DNA from: Chlorogloea purpurea SAG 13.99
GTDB lineage: Bacteria > Cyanobacteriota > Cyanobacteriia > Cyanobacteriales > Microcystaceae
NCBI GenBank assembly: GCA_016903695.1
Contig: JADQBB010000021.1
Span: 1 to 64,000 of the forward strand
Direction: 5' to 3'
Length of the DNA: 64,000 bases
Position numbers and translations under genes: made by a program. The notes under the pieces are model-generated. The model did not search any database. It saw only the letters and a program-made list of their open reading frames with translations, and was not told where the DNA came from. Each line of letters opens with the position of its first letter. Position 1 is the first letter of the stretch. Below are positions 26,773 through 37,500 of this stretch, in pieces.

Positions 26773-27711
26773 GTGGAGATTACTTTTTTGGGAACCAGTT
26801 CTGGTGTTCCTACCAGAAATCGGAATGTATCGAGTATCGCCCTGCGTCTACCCCAAAGGTCAGAAGTATGGCTGTTTGACTGCGGCGAGGGCACACAACA
26901 TCAACTTCTCCGCAGTGAGATACGCACATCCCAACTGAGGCGGATTTTTATCACCCATCTCCACGGTGATCACATATATGGTTTGATGGGATTATTAGCC
27001 AGTTGTGGATTAGCAGGCTCGGCGCAAGCGGTGGATATATACGGCCCCGAAGGATTGGGGGAATATATTCGCGCCTGTTGTAAGTATTCTTATTTAAGTT
27101 TCGGTAATCGGGTACAAGTTCATCTGGTTTCCCCCGGTTTAGTGTATGAAGATAATGAGTTTAGCGTTTCCTGCGAACTATTAAAGCACCGCGTCCCCGC
27201 CTACGGTTATCGAATCACGGAGAAGGATAAGCCGGGCCCGTTCAACGTGGACAAGGCTCAATCTCTCGGTATTCCGCCCGGCCCTATTTATGCCAAGTTG
27301 AAACAGGGGCAGATAGTCACTCTCGCAGACGGGAGAATTATCCGGGGAATGGAATTATGCGGCGAGACGGAATTAGGGCGTAAAGTGGCTTACTGTACTG
27401 ACACGATTTTTTCTGAGTCATCGATCGATCTAGCTCTTGGTGCTGATGTCCTCATCCACGAGGCCACATTCGCCCACCAAGACGCGGGTATGGCTTTTGA
27501 AAGTCTCCACTCTACCTCGACGATGGCGGCACAGGTGGCCTTGGCCGCAGGGGTTAAACAATTGATCATGACCCATTTCAGCCCTCGTTATACCCCGGCT
27601 AATGGTTTGGATTTAAAAGATCTTCTAGAGGAAGCGCGGGCAATTTTTCCTAATACTAAACTAGCTTACGATTTCTTTTCCTACGAAGTGCCCCGCAATC
27701 GCTCTCGTTAA
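26773..27711 (+). CDS. rnz: Ribonuclease Z
   Basis: This metallo-beta-lactamase-fold endonuclease removes tRNA 3' trailers. It is 312 aa with a GTG start (MEITFLGTSSGVPTRNRNVSS). The zinc site THLHGDHIYGL is present, with further ligands in YCTDT and MTHFSPRY. The flexible-arm region near residues 150-180 (KPGPFNVDKAQSLGIPPGP) is characteristic. The stop region overlaps the convergent 27708-28136 gene by 4 nt. Confidence 0.96.
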   Translation: MEITFLGTSSGVPTRNRNVSSIALRLPQRSEVWLFDCGEGTQHQLLRSEIRTSQLRRIFITHLHGDHIYGLMGLLASCGLAGSAQAVDIYGPEGLGEYIRACCKYSYLSFGNRVQVHLVSPGLVYEDNEFSVSCELLKHRVPAYGYRITEKDKPGPFNVDKAQSLGIPPGPIYAKLKQGQIVTLADGRIIRGMELCGETELGRKVAYCTDTIFSESSIDLALGADVLIHEATFAHQDAGMAFESLHSTSTMAAQVALAAGVKQLIMTHFSPRYTPANGLDLKDLLEEARAIFPNTKLAYDFFSYEVPRNRSR

Positions 27712-28136
27712 TCTTTGTTTTTTGCCATTAAGGTCTGACGGATACGGGCTAGTTTGACTCCATTATCGCTGGGCAGATTAGGGGGGGGTAATTCAGAATT
27801 GGGCCAGTTTTCTAAGTCTTGACAGGTACAGTTCAATACGGGCGCACCGCCTATTTTTTGAGGCACGGGCATACTACATCTAGCGCAGGGATCGAGATCC
27901 CATAGGGGGGAAAGAAGTTCTTGAATTGTTTGTTGGGTTCCCTCTAAATAACAATCGCCATTGTTTTTATCGGTTATTTTTTGCCAGCACGCTTCAAATT
28001 GAGGTGAGTATTGCTGTCCGACAAATATGGGTTTCGGTAGTAGTGTTTCTTTACCATTATTAATAATTATCGGCTTGCCCAATAGAAACCAATAAGCTAA
28101 ATATTTTTTTACTTGCGCCTCTTGTGTCATACTCAT
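27708..28136 (-). CDS. Conserved cyanobacterial protein with a Cys-rich, zinc-ribbon-like segment
   Basis: The 142-aa product is of unknown function. The N-terminal half looks helical (YLAYWFLLGKPIII) and resembles a small regulatory or adaptor domain. The C-terminal half carries CARC followed about 20 residues later by CTC (CARCSMPVP ... NCTCQDLENWP), a possible zinc-binding knuckle. The tail ends in basic KLARIRQTLMAKNKD. It is tail-to-tail with rnz, overlapping by 4 nt. Confidence 0.6.
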   Translation of the reverse strand: MSMTQEAQVKKYLAYWFLLGKPIIINNGKETLLPKPIFVGQQYSPQFEACWQKITDKNNGDCYLEGTQQTIQELLSPLWDLDPCARCSMPVPQKIGGAPVLNCTCQDLENWPNSELPPPNLPSDNGVKLARIRQTLMAKNKD

Positions 28137-28431
28137 CTATATTTTTCGCCCCTGATCTTTTTTTACATACTAACCTACAACTTGCCTCCTATTTGAGAAA
28201 TAAACAGAAAATATTTAACATTCTCTTCTATTATTCAAAAACTTGGTCAAGTAGCATCAAAGCAATCTGAATAAGTTATAATTGCTTCCTAAAACTGTCC
28301 AAAGAATATCATAAATAAACAGTGGCGGAAAACGAGCAAATCTATTAAGATGATTCTGTGTTTAAAAACAAAATGACGGGAGAAGCTATATCAAGCAGTT
28401 CTGGTTGTGCTTTGGGATCTCCCCTACTTCT
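28137..28431. other. AT-rich intergenic region, nothing recognised
   Basis: About 295 nt between two minus-strand genes. It carries the presumed promoter of the 27708-28136 gene on its left side and the 3' end of the Lin0512 gene on its right. No RNA gene, repeat or ORF could be supported. Confidence 0.5.
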
Positions 28432-28788
28432 TCATTCAGCAATCAACACCGTCACCGCAGCATTAGCGATGATCATCTCGTCGTTTTGATCGTTGAATTC
28501 TGCGATCGCTCGCCCCTGTACGATCATCCCCCCGGCTTGTACCGTCAAGGTTTTCTGACCGAAAGGTAAGACGGCGAGAACTTCATCGGGGCGTACTTTC
28601 TCAGGATAGGGAACCGCTACCTGTACCTGTACGATCATCTGGTCGGGGTGATCGAGGTTAGCCACCTCCCACACACCAGGTAAGGCGTTATGAGCGATGG
28701 CGTTGCGTACCGCCCTAGCACAAGCCACAGTAGGGTCTTGGCCGTGTTGATCAATCCCCATACCCATTTCAATGATCAAACGTTTCAT
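28432..28788 (-). CDS. Lin0512-family protein
   Basis: The 118-aa product matches the Lin0512 family by its pattern: KRLIIEMGMGIDQHGQDPT, ACARAVRNAIAHNALPG, and VAVPYPEKV with a C-terminal ANAAVTVLI. The family is widespread and small with no assigned function. It lies 7 nt after the glycoside hydrolase gene stop, so it is likely co-transcribed with it. Confidence 0.85.
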   Translation of the reverse strand: MKRLIIEMGMGIDQHGQDPTVACARAVRNAIAHNALPGVWEVANLDHPDQMIVQVQVAVPYPEKVRPDEVLAVLPFGQKTLTVQAGGMIVQGRAIAEFNDQNDEMIIANAAVTVLIAE

Positions 28789-28795
28789 AGTGAAG

Positions 28796-31468
28796 TTAAC
28801 GCCCCGAAGTAGTCAATAAATTATTATTAGCACCAAAGGTCAAGCGGTCTCCATAAACTAACAATCTCTCTAACATCTGGAGGCGATTCTGCCAAGCCCG
28901 CACCTGATAGGGGGAGGTTTGTTGATGGCCCGTCATCCAAAAACCGAACTGTCTTTGCAGACGGTCTAAAGCGGTTCGAGTGCGGGTGAGAAGGTCGGGG
29001 GTGGGATTGGCAGCCAATTGGGCGAGAAGATTTTCCACCGTTTCTATCTGTTGTTGCCAAGCCTTGACGTTAACTTCATCAATTTTCAAGCCCCCGGTCA
29101 TCTGTAGGAAAGTCCATTCCATTTGTAGGGATTGAAAACGGAAACTGGCGGCTTTAAAAGGTTGACGATAAGGGATAGGATCGAGGGAGCGGGGATCGAT
29201 CGCTCCTTGGGTACGATTAAGAATCCCCTGGAGGTTGGGACTATTATTAAAATTTTCGGCCGCGAATAAAGCGAAGCCAGAGGTGGGCATACTGCGGATC
29301 AATTGTAATTGGTCGAAGGCGATCAAATCGGGGACTTTTAACAGACGAATCCCAGGAATCACCAAACTAGCACCGGCTGCGTTCGATTGAAACGCGTATT
29401 TAGTTCTATCTTCCAACGAGCCGGTATCTAGGGCATAGGTCATGAGGAATACCATGTCGATCCAATTATTCTGGCCCCATTCCTCCCAGTTTTGCTGGAG
29501 GCGCAATAATCTCTCCCGCCGCTCGATCGGAAACACGGCTACCGATAACATTAAATCCGGGCGTTTCTGCTTGAGAGTTCTCGATACATTGGCGACGAAG
29601 TTATCGATCTGACGGATTCTAAAAGTCGTCCATTGATCCCACAGTGGATCACCAGGGTCGATGTCCACCGGGTCAACTCCCGTCATTTCCTTGAATAAAA
29701 ACCTGGCTGATTTTCCATAGCCGTAGGTTTCGTTAACTTTCGGGTCTTGGAAGGGATAACGGATGTAATCCAGTTGCAATCCATCCACCGCGTAATTAGT
29801 AACGATTTCTTCGTACAGGGATATTAAATACTTCTGCACCTCTGGATTAGCGGGGTCGAAGAAAGCTTTCTTATATTGTCGCCCGTAATCGAAGGGGCTA
29901 CCGTGTCGGGTGAAACTTCCCCAGTCGGGGTTCCTCGATAGTACCGGCCCTAAATAATCCTTGGGTTGGTTGAGGATTCCGTTATGACCTTGATTGGCGG
30001 CCGCAAAAGCCCACACCCAGGCGTGTATCTCCATACCTCTCTCGTGGGCTAATTTCACGGCGGCTTTCAGGGGGTCCCAGCCTTTAGTGAGGGGGTTCTG
30101 TTCGGGAGCGACGCGGCTGGGGTAGATGGTATAACTGGCGTTGACAGTTTCAAAAAAAACCACGTTGATGCCCGCCGTCGCCATACGATCGAATACCTGG
30201 GCTAGATCGGCTTCGGACTTGGCTTTGACTATCGTACCCCGATCGAGCCACATGGCGCGCACTTCTGATTGGGCGAAAGAGCGATCGGTGGGATAATTAT
30301 CCCAGAGGTTACGTCTGGTTTGTAGCCACACCTGTCTCGCTTCTTCGTAACGGTTTTGCTGAGTTAATTCTTGAAATTGCTTCAGGCCGTTTTTCGCTTC
30401 ATTCACCGCGTCGAACAGTCGTTTATTGGCGGTGAAGGGCGGTGCTGAATTTTTGCTCGCGCTGGTGGGGACAGTTTCTTGTCCGCTGGTTTTCGTGGAG
30501 GTATTAAGGTTAGCGCCCCTGGCTTCAGCGGCGATCAAGGTACTTTCAAATCGAGCGATCAAGCCCCCCAATTCGTCGGTCATCTCCTGTATTTCCTTGC
30601 CCGATAAACCTTTCCCGTTGCTCGTTTCTCTAACCGTGGTGACGGGGGAGTTAACCGTCACCGGCGGCGATGGTGGCATTACGGGCGGGGTAGTAGTTTT
30701 AGGTTTAGCGGTAACTCTCGGCGGTAGAGGCTTATTATTGAGGGCTAGGCTCGAATTATTACAGGGGCCCGCGGAGGGGCCGGCGAGAGCCGGACGTACT
30801 CCGTAACGATTCAAGGTCATTTCTAACCAAGCTCGATCGAAAGCGGGGGGAGAGACTGTATCAACGCCCCAACGCCAGCCTAGAAAAGTGGATGTAGCGG
30901 TAATTACTACCGCGGGGGGATTACCTCTGGCTCCCCATACGGCGGCGGTTTGACTATTAACTCCCGTGGGGATGACCACGCCTCCTCGTAAATTACTCGA
31001 CAGGCTTTTAATGTTGGGGCCGCTCATGGTCACGGGCTTGATACTATAAGCATCAGAGTTAGAAAATCCCCAATAGGCTCCTAAAAGGCTACGCAGTTGA
31101 TTTTTCACGGCTGGCTCGGATAGGGTGCCGGTAGGCCCGGTGACGATCACTTTGCCACCTTTATCGAGCCATCTATCGAGGGCGGCGATTTGAGAGCCTT
31201 TGATGGTCTCCACGTTAGGCAGTAATAAAACGCTGACGTTTTTCAGGTCCTCTTCCCTTGTCCATCCATTACTGTCTATGAAGCAATAATTAAATCCTAA
31301 TGCTTGAAATCTGCTGGCTATATCTTTCCACTGATTGCTGTTTTCGGGAGTCCTGATAATCCCGACGGGGGCACTTTCGGGGAGACTATAAACTGGGGTA
31401 GAAACACTGGTGAGGAACAAAAGGGGAAGATAAGGACTCAATATAGATACGATCGATTTACGGCTCAT
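28796..31468 (-). CDS. Secreted GHL10-type (DUF187/YngK-like) glycoside hydrolase-family protein
   Basis: The 890-aa exported protein begins with a signal peptide (about residues 1-28). Residues 35-135 look like an amidotransferase-like alpha/beta domain (VGIIRTPENSNQWKDI, LLLPNVETI, GGKVIVTGPTG). A Pro/Thr-rich linker follows around 255-285. The catalytic TIM-barrel is about 400-720, with VFFETVNASYTIYPS, GMEIHAWVWAF, VDGLQLDYIRYP (acidic residue) and WIDMVFLMTYA. A helical C-terminal region with Gln-rich repeats ends the protein. The family is thought to act on peptidoglycan or other glycans; the substrate is not known. It pairs with the Lin0512 gene. Confidence 0.85.
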   Translation of the reverse strand: MSRKSIVSILSPYLPLLFLTSVSTPVYSLPESAPVGIIRTPENSNQWKDIASRFQALGFNYCFIDSNGWTREEDLKNVSVLLLPNVETIKGSQIAALDRWLDKGGKVIVTGPTGTLSEPAVKNQLRSLLGAYWGFSNSDAYSIKPVTMSGPNIKSLSSNLRGGVVIPTGVNSQTAAVWGARGNPPAVVITATSTFLGWRWGVDTVSPPAFDRAWLEMTLNRYGVRPALAGPSAGPCNNSSLALNNKPLPPRVTAKPKTTTPPVMPPSPPVTVNSPVTTVRETSNGKGLSGKEIQEMTDELGGLIARFESTLIAAEARGANLNTSTKTSGQETVPTSASKNSAPPFTANKRLFDAVNEAKNGLKQFQELTQQNRYEEARQVWLQTRRNLWDNYPTDRSFAQSEVRAMWLDRGTIVKAKSEADLAQVFDRMATAGINVVFFETVNASYTIYPSRVAPEQNPLTKGWDPLKAAVKLAHERGMEIHAWVWAFAAANQGHNGILNQPKDYLGPVLSRNPDWGSFTRHGSPFDYGRQYKKAFFDPANPEVQKYLISLYEEIVTNYAVDGLQLDYIRYPFQDPKVNETYGYGKSARFLFKEMTGVDPVDIDPGDPLWDQWTTFRIRQIDNFVANVSRTLKQKRPDLMLSVAVFPIERRERLLRLQQNWEEWGQNNWIDMVFLMTYALDTGSLEDRTKYAFQSNAAGASLVIPGIRLLKVPDLIAFDQLQLIRSMPTSGFALFAAENFNNSPNLQGILNRTQGAIDPRSLDPIPYRQPFKAASFRFQSLQMEWTFLQMTGGLKIDEVNVKAWQQQIETVENLLAQLAANPTPDLLTRTRTALDRLQRQFGFWMTGHQQTSPYQVRAWQNRLQMLERLLVYGDRLTFGANNNLLTTSGR

Positions 31469-31528
31469 CTAATCTGTTTCTCTCCCACCAATATTTTTAA
31501 TCCCTAAGCATTATAGCTTAAGCCGATT

Positions 31529-34432
31529 TTACAGGGGGAATCTTTTCATTTCCCTCACAGCCTGTTTGGCGTTGTCTTTGAGGATGGCGCTGGCGCTGGG
31601 TATTTGCGGTATCTGCCACAGCACATCCACGGTACGCCGCAATAGTCTCACTATGTCCCCCTCATCGAGGTTGGTATTCTCGCATAATTCGGGCCAGGGC
31701 ACTCCTTGGGCCCAACTCGTAACTAATCCCGTCAGTTGGGTTTCTAACCATACGGGGATGGTGATTTCGTAGCGGGTTTGGGATTGGTAAAGTTTCCGGC
31801 GGATTTCCCTTAAATTCAAAGCATCGGGGTCGTTATGGTGCAGTATCTCCAGTATTTGTTTGGGTGGTTCATAATTGCACCAGGTATCGGGGCGTAAAGT
31901 CTCGGTGATGAGGGCGCTGATGGCGGCGGCGAGGTAGGGGGGTTCGAGTCTTTCTAATTCTCCCGACATGATCACCAATCCCAGCCACAATTCGTTCTCC
32001 CCGCGGATGATCGCGGCCGCTTCTCCGAGTAAGGTGGGTTGATAGCCTTCTAAGGCGGCAAATTCCCGCAGTATTTCGATCAGGTCTAAAAATTCCTGCC
32101 AGTAGTAGGATTTACTGGCTTGTTGTTTTTGATATTTGATCTGGGTTTTGTGCAGTTGTTCTTGGAGAATGTCCCGATCATAGTATAATTTTACTAATCT
32201 CCCCGGATTTTTCTTGGCTTCTAAAGGGTGTTTGGAAATTTGTTGCTGTACTTTACTGATCCTTCTCTGTTGTTCGGCTATTTCCGGGGCGGGGTCGATC
32301 GGTTGTGCGGATATGGCTATCCGATCGCACAGGGGTCGATTGTGTTCGTCGCCTCTGCGCCACATACCCAGTTGTAGGGTTTCTAAATCGGGCAGGCTGA
32401 TGTTTTCCAGATCTCGATCGTCCAATTTGCTTGGGTTAATCTCCGTCACATCTCCATGAGTGGCCCGATACCAGCGGTTATCTTCTCCCAAACATAATAA
32501 ATCCGGTTGGGGTCTCGCACCGGGCAGGTTAGTCACGTAAACCGCCCGCACCGGTTGGGGTACTTTAATGTACTTGCCCTTGAGATGGAGGATAGCCCCC
32601 CTTTCTATATGGGGCAGAAGATTATAAATTTCTTGTTTTTTAGCTGCTTCCGTTTGATTGTGCAGGATCTTCAAGAGTCTTTCTTCTTCCCGTAAACGCT
32701 CTTTCAATTTTTCGTAGCTAACTATTTGAGAGCGATCGATCCCGGCTAACTCTATATCCAATCTAGCCAATTCCCGCATGGAATCGGTGATGATCTGTTG
32801 TTCGGGAGTCAATTTCAATTGGGCGAGATATTCGGCGAAGCTACTTTCTAATAAGTCCTTGGCTTCTTCCAAGGTATGTTTCTGTAATAAATTCAACACC
32901 ATCCCGTAGGTGGGGGCGAAACAACTTTTGAGAGGTTCTGGGCTAGCTGTCGCTAAATAAGCTGCTTCTTTCGCCGCTTCAAAGGGGGTTTGCACCGTCA
33001 CAACGTGACCCACTGCGTCCATACCCCTCCTGCCCGCCCTCCCGGCAATCTGCACGAATTCCGAGGGGGTTAACATACTATGACCCTCGTCGGTGCGTTT
33101 GGAAAGGGCGGAGATAACGGTGGTGCGGGCGGGCATATTAATCCCCGCGGCCAGGGTGGCGGTGGCGAAGACGATTTTCACTAAACCCGCCTCGAAGAGA
33201 TTTTCCACTAATTCTTTCCACAGGGGTAATACCCCGGCGTGGTGGGCGGCGATGCCTCTACTTAAAGGTTCTACCTGGTCACTCCTGACCAGTTGGGAAG
33301 CGGTGGCGAGGTATTGGAAGAAACTGCTTTTGGTGGCGGCATTATCGAGGAGATATTGGGGGAGACTATCTTCTTCTCCTTGATTGGCGGCGAAGAAACT
33401 CAGTAGTTTCCGGTGTAGTATGGGGTTTTCCACGGCGTAGACGGAAAGAACGATTTCTTGGAGGTAGGGGTTATCTTGAAAGAAAAATAGGAGTAACCGG
33501 TAGTAAATAGCTTTCGCCTCGGCATCGTTGACGAGATTGAAGCCGTTTAGCTCTTTTACCGCCCCGTCGCATCCTCTCCGGCTAAAAATTACATAAATTG
33601 CCGGTAACATATCTTTTTGTTGCAATTGATCGAGGATGAGGGGGATAGATGGGCAATCTTCCCGTTTGATCCTTCTCCCCTTACCTTTGCTTTTGTTTTT
33701 GAGATTGGGATTGATTTTCTGTTGTTTGCCGTCTAGCAGGGGGAAAAGGCCGTCTTTGGTACTGAAGTAAAAACGTAATGGTACGGGGCGGAAGTCGGAG
33801 TTAATTAATTCACACCTGGAGTTTTGCAGGTTGACGCTGCGGACTTGATTGATCCACTGGGTTAATTCTACCGGGTTGCCGATCGTCGCCGAGAGGGCTA
33901 CTAGCTGGATACTGGGGGGGCAATAAATGATCGATTCTTCCCAGACTGTGCCTCGACCTCGATCGCTGATATAGTGACACTCATCCAACACCAGAGTTTC
34001 CACGTTCTCTAAGGATGTACCCACTTCTCCTATGGGAGTCTCATAAAGCATATTCCGAAAAATTTCTGTGGTCATCACCACGATCGGGGCGTTAGCATTA
34101 ATTACCATGTCCCCGGTAATCAATCCCACTTCTTTATATAAAAACGGGTTTTCGGGATCGTTCAGGGGAGTTTTGCCGAAACGTTCTTGAAAGTCTCTAA
34201 ATTTCTGGTTAGAAAGAGCTTTGAGGGGTGTGGTGTAAAAAACTCGTTTCTTTCTCTGGAGCGCCCTATATATGGCATATTCACCGATAAGAGTCTTCCC
34301 CGAACCCGTCGGGGCGCATACTACTACTGATTTACCCACGTTAAGGGCACTTATCGCCTGCTTCTGGAAGTCGTCGAGGGGGAAGGGAAACAAGGATTCT
34401 ATGTTAATAGCAGAATTAGTCGGCTCTTTCAC
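31529..34432 (-). CDS. Ski2/Mtr4-like DEAD/DEAH-box RNA helicase
   Basis: The 967-aa product has a complete superfamily 2 helicase core. Walker A is CAPTGSGKTLIGE (about residue 38), followed by TPLKALSNQK, the DExH box VLDECHYISD and SATIGNPVELTQW. In domain 2 are IAAHHAGVLPLWK, FATATLAAGINMPARTTV and QIAGRAGRRGMD. A roughly 90-residue charged stretch (KGKGRRIKREDCP) interrupts the core. The C-terminal part with LEEAKDLLESSFAEY and a DSHCT-like helical domain fits the Ski2/Mtr4 family. Cyanobacterial homologues are thought to act in RNA turnover. It is divergent from the histidine kinase. Confidence 0.92.
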   Translation of the reverse strand: MKEPTNSAINIESLFPFPLDDFQKQAISALNVGKSVVVCAPTGSGKTLIGEYAIYRALQRKKRVFYTTPLKALSNQKFRDFQERFGKTPLNDPENPFLYKEVGLITGDMVINANAPIVVMTTEIFRNMLYETPIGEVGTSLENVETLVLDECHYISDRGRGTVWEESIIYCPPSIQLVALSATIGNPVELTQWINQVRSVNLQNSRCELINSDFRPVPLRFYFSTKDGLFPLLDGKQQKINPNLKNKSKGKGRRIKREDCPSIPLILDQLQQKDMLPAIYVIFSRRGCDGAVKELNGFNLVNDAEAKAIYYRLLLFFFQDNPYLQEIVLSVYAVENPILHRKLLSFFAANQGEEDSLPQYLLDNAATKSSFFQYLATASQLVRSDQVEPLSRGIAAHHAGVLPLWKELVENLFEAGLVKIVFATATLAAGINMPARTTVISALSKRTDEGHSMLTPSEFVQIAGRAGRRGMDAVGHVVTVQTPFEAAKEAAYLATASPEPLKSCFAPTYGMVLNLLQKHTLEEAKDLLESSFAEYLAQLKLTPEQQIITDSMRELARLDIELAGIDRSQIVSYEKLKERLREEERLLKILHNQTEAAKKQEIYNLLPHIERGAILHLKGKYIKVPQPVRAVYVTNLPGARPQPDLLCLGEDNRWYRATHGDVTEINPSKLDDRDLENISLPDLETLQLGMWRRGDEHNRPLCDRIAISAQPIDPAPEIAEQQRRISKVQQQISKHPLEAKKNPGRLVKLYYDRDILQEQLHKTQIKYQKQQASKSYYWQEFLDLIEILREFAALEGYQPTLLGEAAAIIRGENELWLGLVIMSGELERLEPPYLAAAISALITETLRPDTWCNYEPPKQILEILHHNDPDALNLREIRRKLYQSQTRYEITIPVWLETQLTGLVTSWAQGVPWPELCENTNLDEGDIVRLLRRTVDVLWQIPQIPSASAILKDNAKQAVREMKRFPL

Positions 34433-34577
34433 TTAAGATTTTAGTTAAGGTTGTTTTCGTCGCTTGATTAATTTTATTGTAAAGGACAAAAAGGGAGAAA
34501 GGTAGATATAAAACTAAAATGCGGGGTAGAAATGAAGATTCTGGTTTTACTATAGGTTTGATGATAGCAATTTATAG

Positions 34578-37500
34578 TTGTATTGTTGGGGCTTGAAGAA
34601 GGTGGTGTCGTTTTTGAGGAATAAGTGGATACTATTAGCCGTCCTAACTATCGCTGCTTATTTAGGTAACTATTTTTGCCTGCCCCTGTTTTTCGGGGTG
34701 GATTTTTTATTCGGCAATATCTTCGCGCTGATTGTCGTTTATTTATACGGCCCATTTTTCGGCTTATTGGTGGCTCTGCTCAGTAGTAGTTATACTTATT
34801 TTCTCTGGGGACACGGTTATGGGGCTATTATCATGACCCTGGAAGTTCTGTGCGTGGGATTATTGGCGGTAAGGTTAAAGCGTAGTTTAGTTTTATTGAT
34901 GCTCCTTTATTGGCTATTTGTAGGAGCCGGTTTAGCTTATATTTTTTATGGCCGGTTAATGAATGTAAGTTCACTTCTACTTTATGTGATTATTTTAAAA
35001 CAATCGGTAAATGGAATTTTTAACGCCATCATAGCCAGTTTATTTATCACTTATTTTCCTATCCATAGAATTTTTGCAAATTTTCGAGACAATAATCGAC
35101 TTTCTTTCCAAGAGATTTTATTTAATTTATTGATGTCTTTCATATTTTTTACGGCTTTGTTATTGACCATTCTACACGGTCACGAAGGCTTGAAAAACAT
35201 GGAAAATCAAATCAAAAATGGAGAATTAGCGATGACCCCCCCGGCTATTATTAAAAATATTTCCCTGTGGCATCAACATAATGTAGCAACTCTATCTATA
35301 TTGGCAGAACAGGTTCAAAAATATAATGGGAGCGAGCGGGAAAAAATTGAAAATTTAGTGGCGATTTTTTTAAAAAACAATCCTGCACTTACCTATATAT
35401 CTATATATAATTATCAATTACATAAAGTAATAACTTATCCCCATCTTAATTCTAAAAATGACAATTTTCTGGTAGAAAAACAAATTCAAAAATGGATAGA
35501 TTTAGAGAAGCCCAGAAATAATTTACAGCCTCATCTGAGCGGTATACATTCGGATCATCACGATAATACACCTCACCTAAGCTTACAAATACCAATTATT
35601 ATCAATGGACAAATCCAGAGTGTCGTCTATGGATTTCTCAATTTCGACCAAATTAATAGCATATTAAAATATAGCTTAGGAGGTCAGGAAGGTCAAAATA
35701 TTTTAGTGGATCAAAATTATAGAGTGATTGGCGATAGTAAAAATAAATTAAAATATGGTACATATTTCAATCCTAGAGAGGGAGGAGAAATTAGAGAAGT
35801 GTCTACAAATTATTTTCAATGGTTGCCCCCTGCCAAACAAAATTTACCTATTATCGTCCGTTGGAAAAAATCTTACTATGTACATCAAGTAGAGTTTGAA
35901 ACCGATTTGCCTTGGATATTAATAGTTAAGATACCTATGGAGCCTTATATTAATAATCTACAACTTTTATATTTTAATAACTTGCGCTTGATGCTAGTGG
36001 TTTCCATTATCGGTTTGGGTGCATCTAAACTGATAAGTATTTATCTGGCCTCTCCCTTAGTTCAATTGGGCCGAATCAGTACGGATTTGCCCCATAAATT
36101 AACCCACCAATGGGACTCATTAAATATACCCAAGTCGAAAATTAATGAAATTAATACTTTAGCCCTTAATTTTCATTATATGGTCAAGGTTATCCGAGAG
36201 CAGTTCCAACAGATTATCGACGTGAATAATACTTTAGAAATTAGAGTGGATGACAGGACGAAAGAACTAGTGCTGGCGAACGAGAGTTTAGCCCAAGAAA
36301 TTAATCGCCGACAAAAAATAGAAAAAATTCTCCGCGAAAGTGAAGAGAGATACGCTCTAGCGGTATCGGGTACTAATGATGGGCTATGGGATTGGGATTT
36401 AGATAGCAACGAGATTTATTACTCTCCGGTATGGATGAAGATCGTCGGTGAAAAGGACTACTCCCTACCTAATATTTTGATTACTTGGATAGATAGGATT
36501 CATCATGATGACCTTAATGGTAATTTGGATGCTATAGTTAAGCATCTGCAGGGTGAGACGAAAATTTATGAACATATCCATAGAATTCGTCATCAACAGG
36601 GACACTATATTTGGATTGAAGTTAAAGGCAGATGCTTACGGGATGAAGGGGGCGAAGCCTATCGCATGGTGGGGACGATCACTAATATCACCGATAAGAA
36701 ACAAGCAGAAGAGGAATTGAGACAAGCTAAAAAAACTGCTGAAATTGCCAATAAGTATAAGAGTGAATTCATCGCTAATATGAGCCATGAAATTCGTACA
36801 CCGATGAATGCTATTTTGGGGTTTTGCGATCTGATGTTAGGCATGGAGCTTGACGAGCGCTCCCGTTCTTACTTACAATCGATCGCATCCAGTGGCAAAG
36901 TTCTCCTAGCTTTAATCAACGATATTTTAGACTTATCCAAAATAGAAGCTCAAAAGCTACTATTAAACTATGAATCAGTGAATATACGTACTTTAATGGG
37001 GGAAATAAAACAAATTTTCTCAGGGGAAGTACAGAGGAGGGAATTGGATTTTTACTTGCTCATCGGTGATTCCGTACCCTATGAGATTATTTTCGATGAG
37101 GTGCGGTTAAGACAAATTCTTTTTAATGTGGTGGGCAATGCCTTGAAATTTACCGAGTCGGGGTATATTAAAATTCAAGTTCAAAGTCAGCCTGATGCCG
37201 TGGGGACAACTCTGATAATATCGATCGAGGACACGGGTATCGGTATTCAAAAAGATCAACAAGAGAGAATTTTTGAAATGTTCACCCAGCAAGAAGGACA
37301 GAGTAATCGTAAATACGGCGGCACGGGTCTGGGATTGACCATTACCAAACGATTGACGGAAATGTTAGGTGGCACGATCGCTCTAGATAGCAAATTGAAT
37401 CAAGGTTCCATTTTTACACTTACTTTTCCTGGTTTGAGAGAAAAAATTCCAGGCAGTGAATCGGTACTATACTCCTCCTCCCACGCTGACTTAAAAGAAG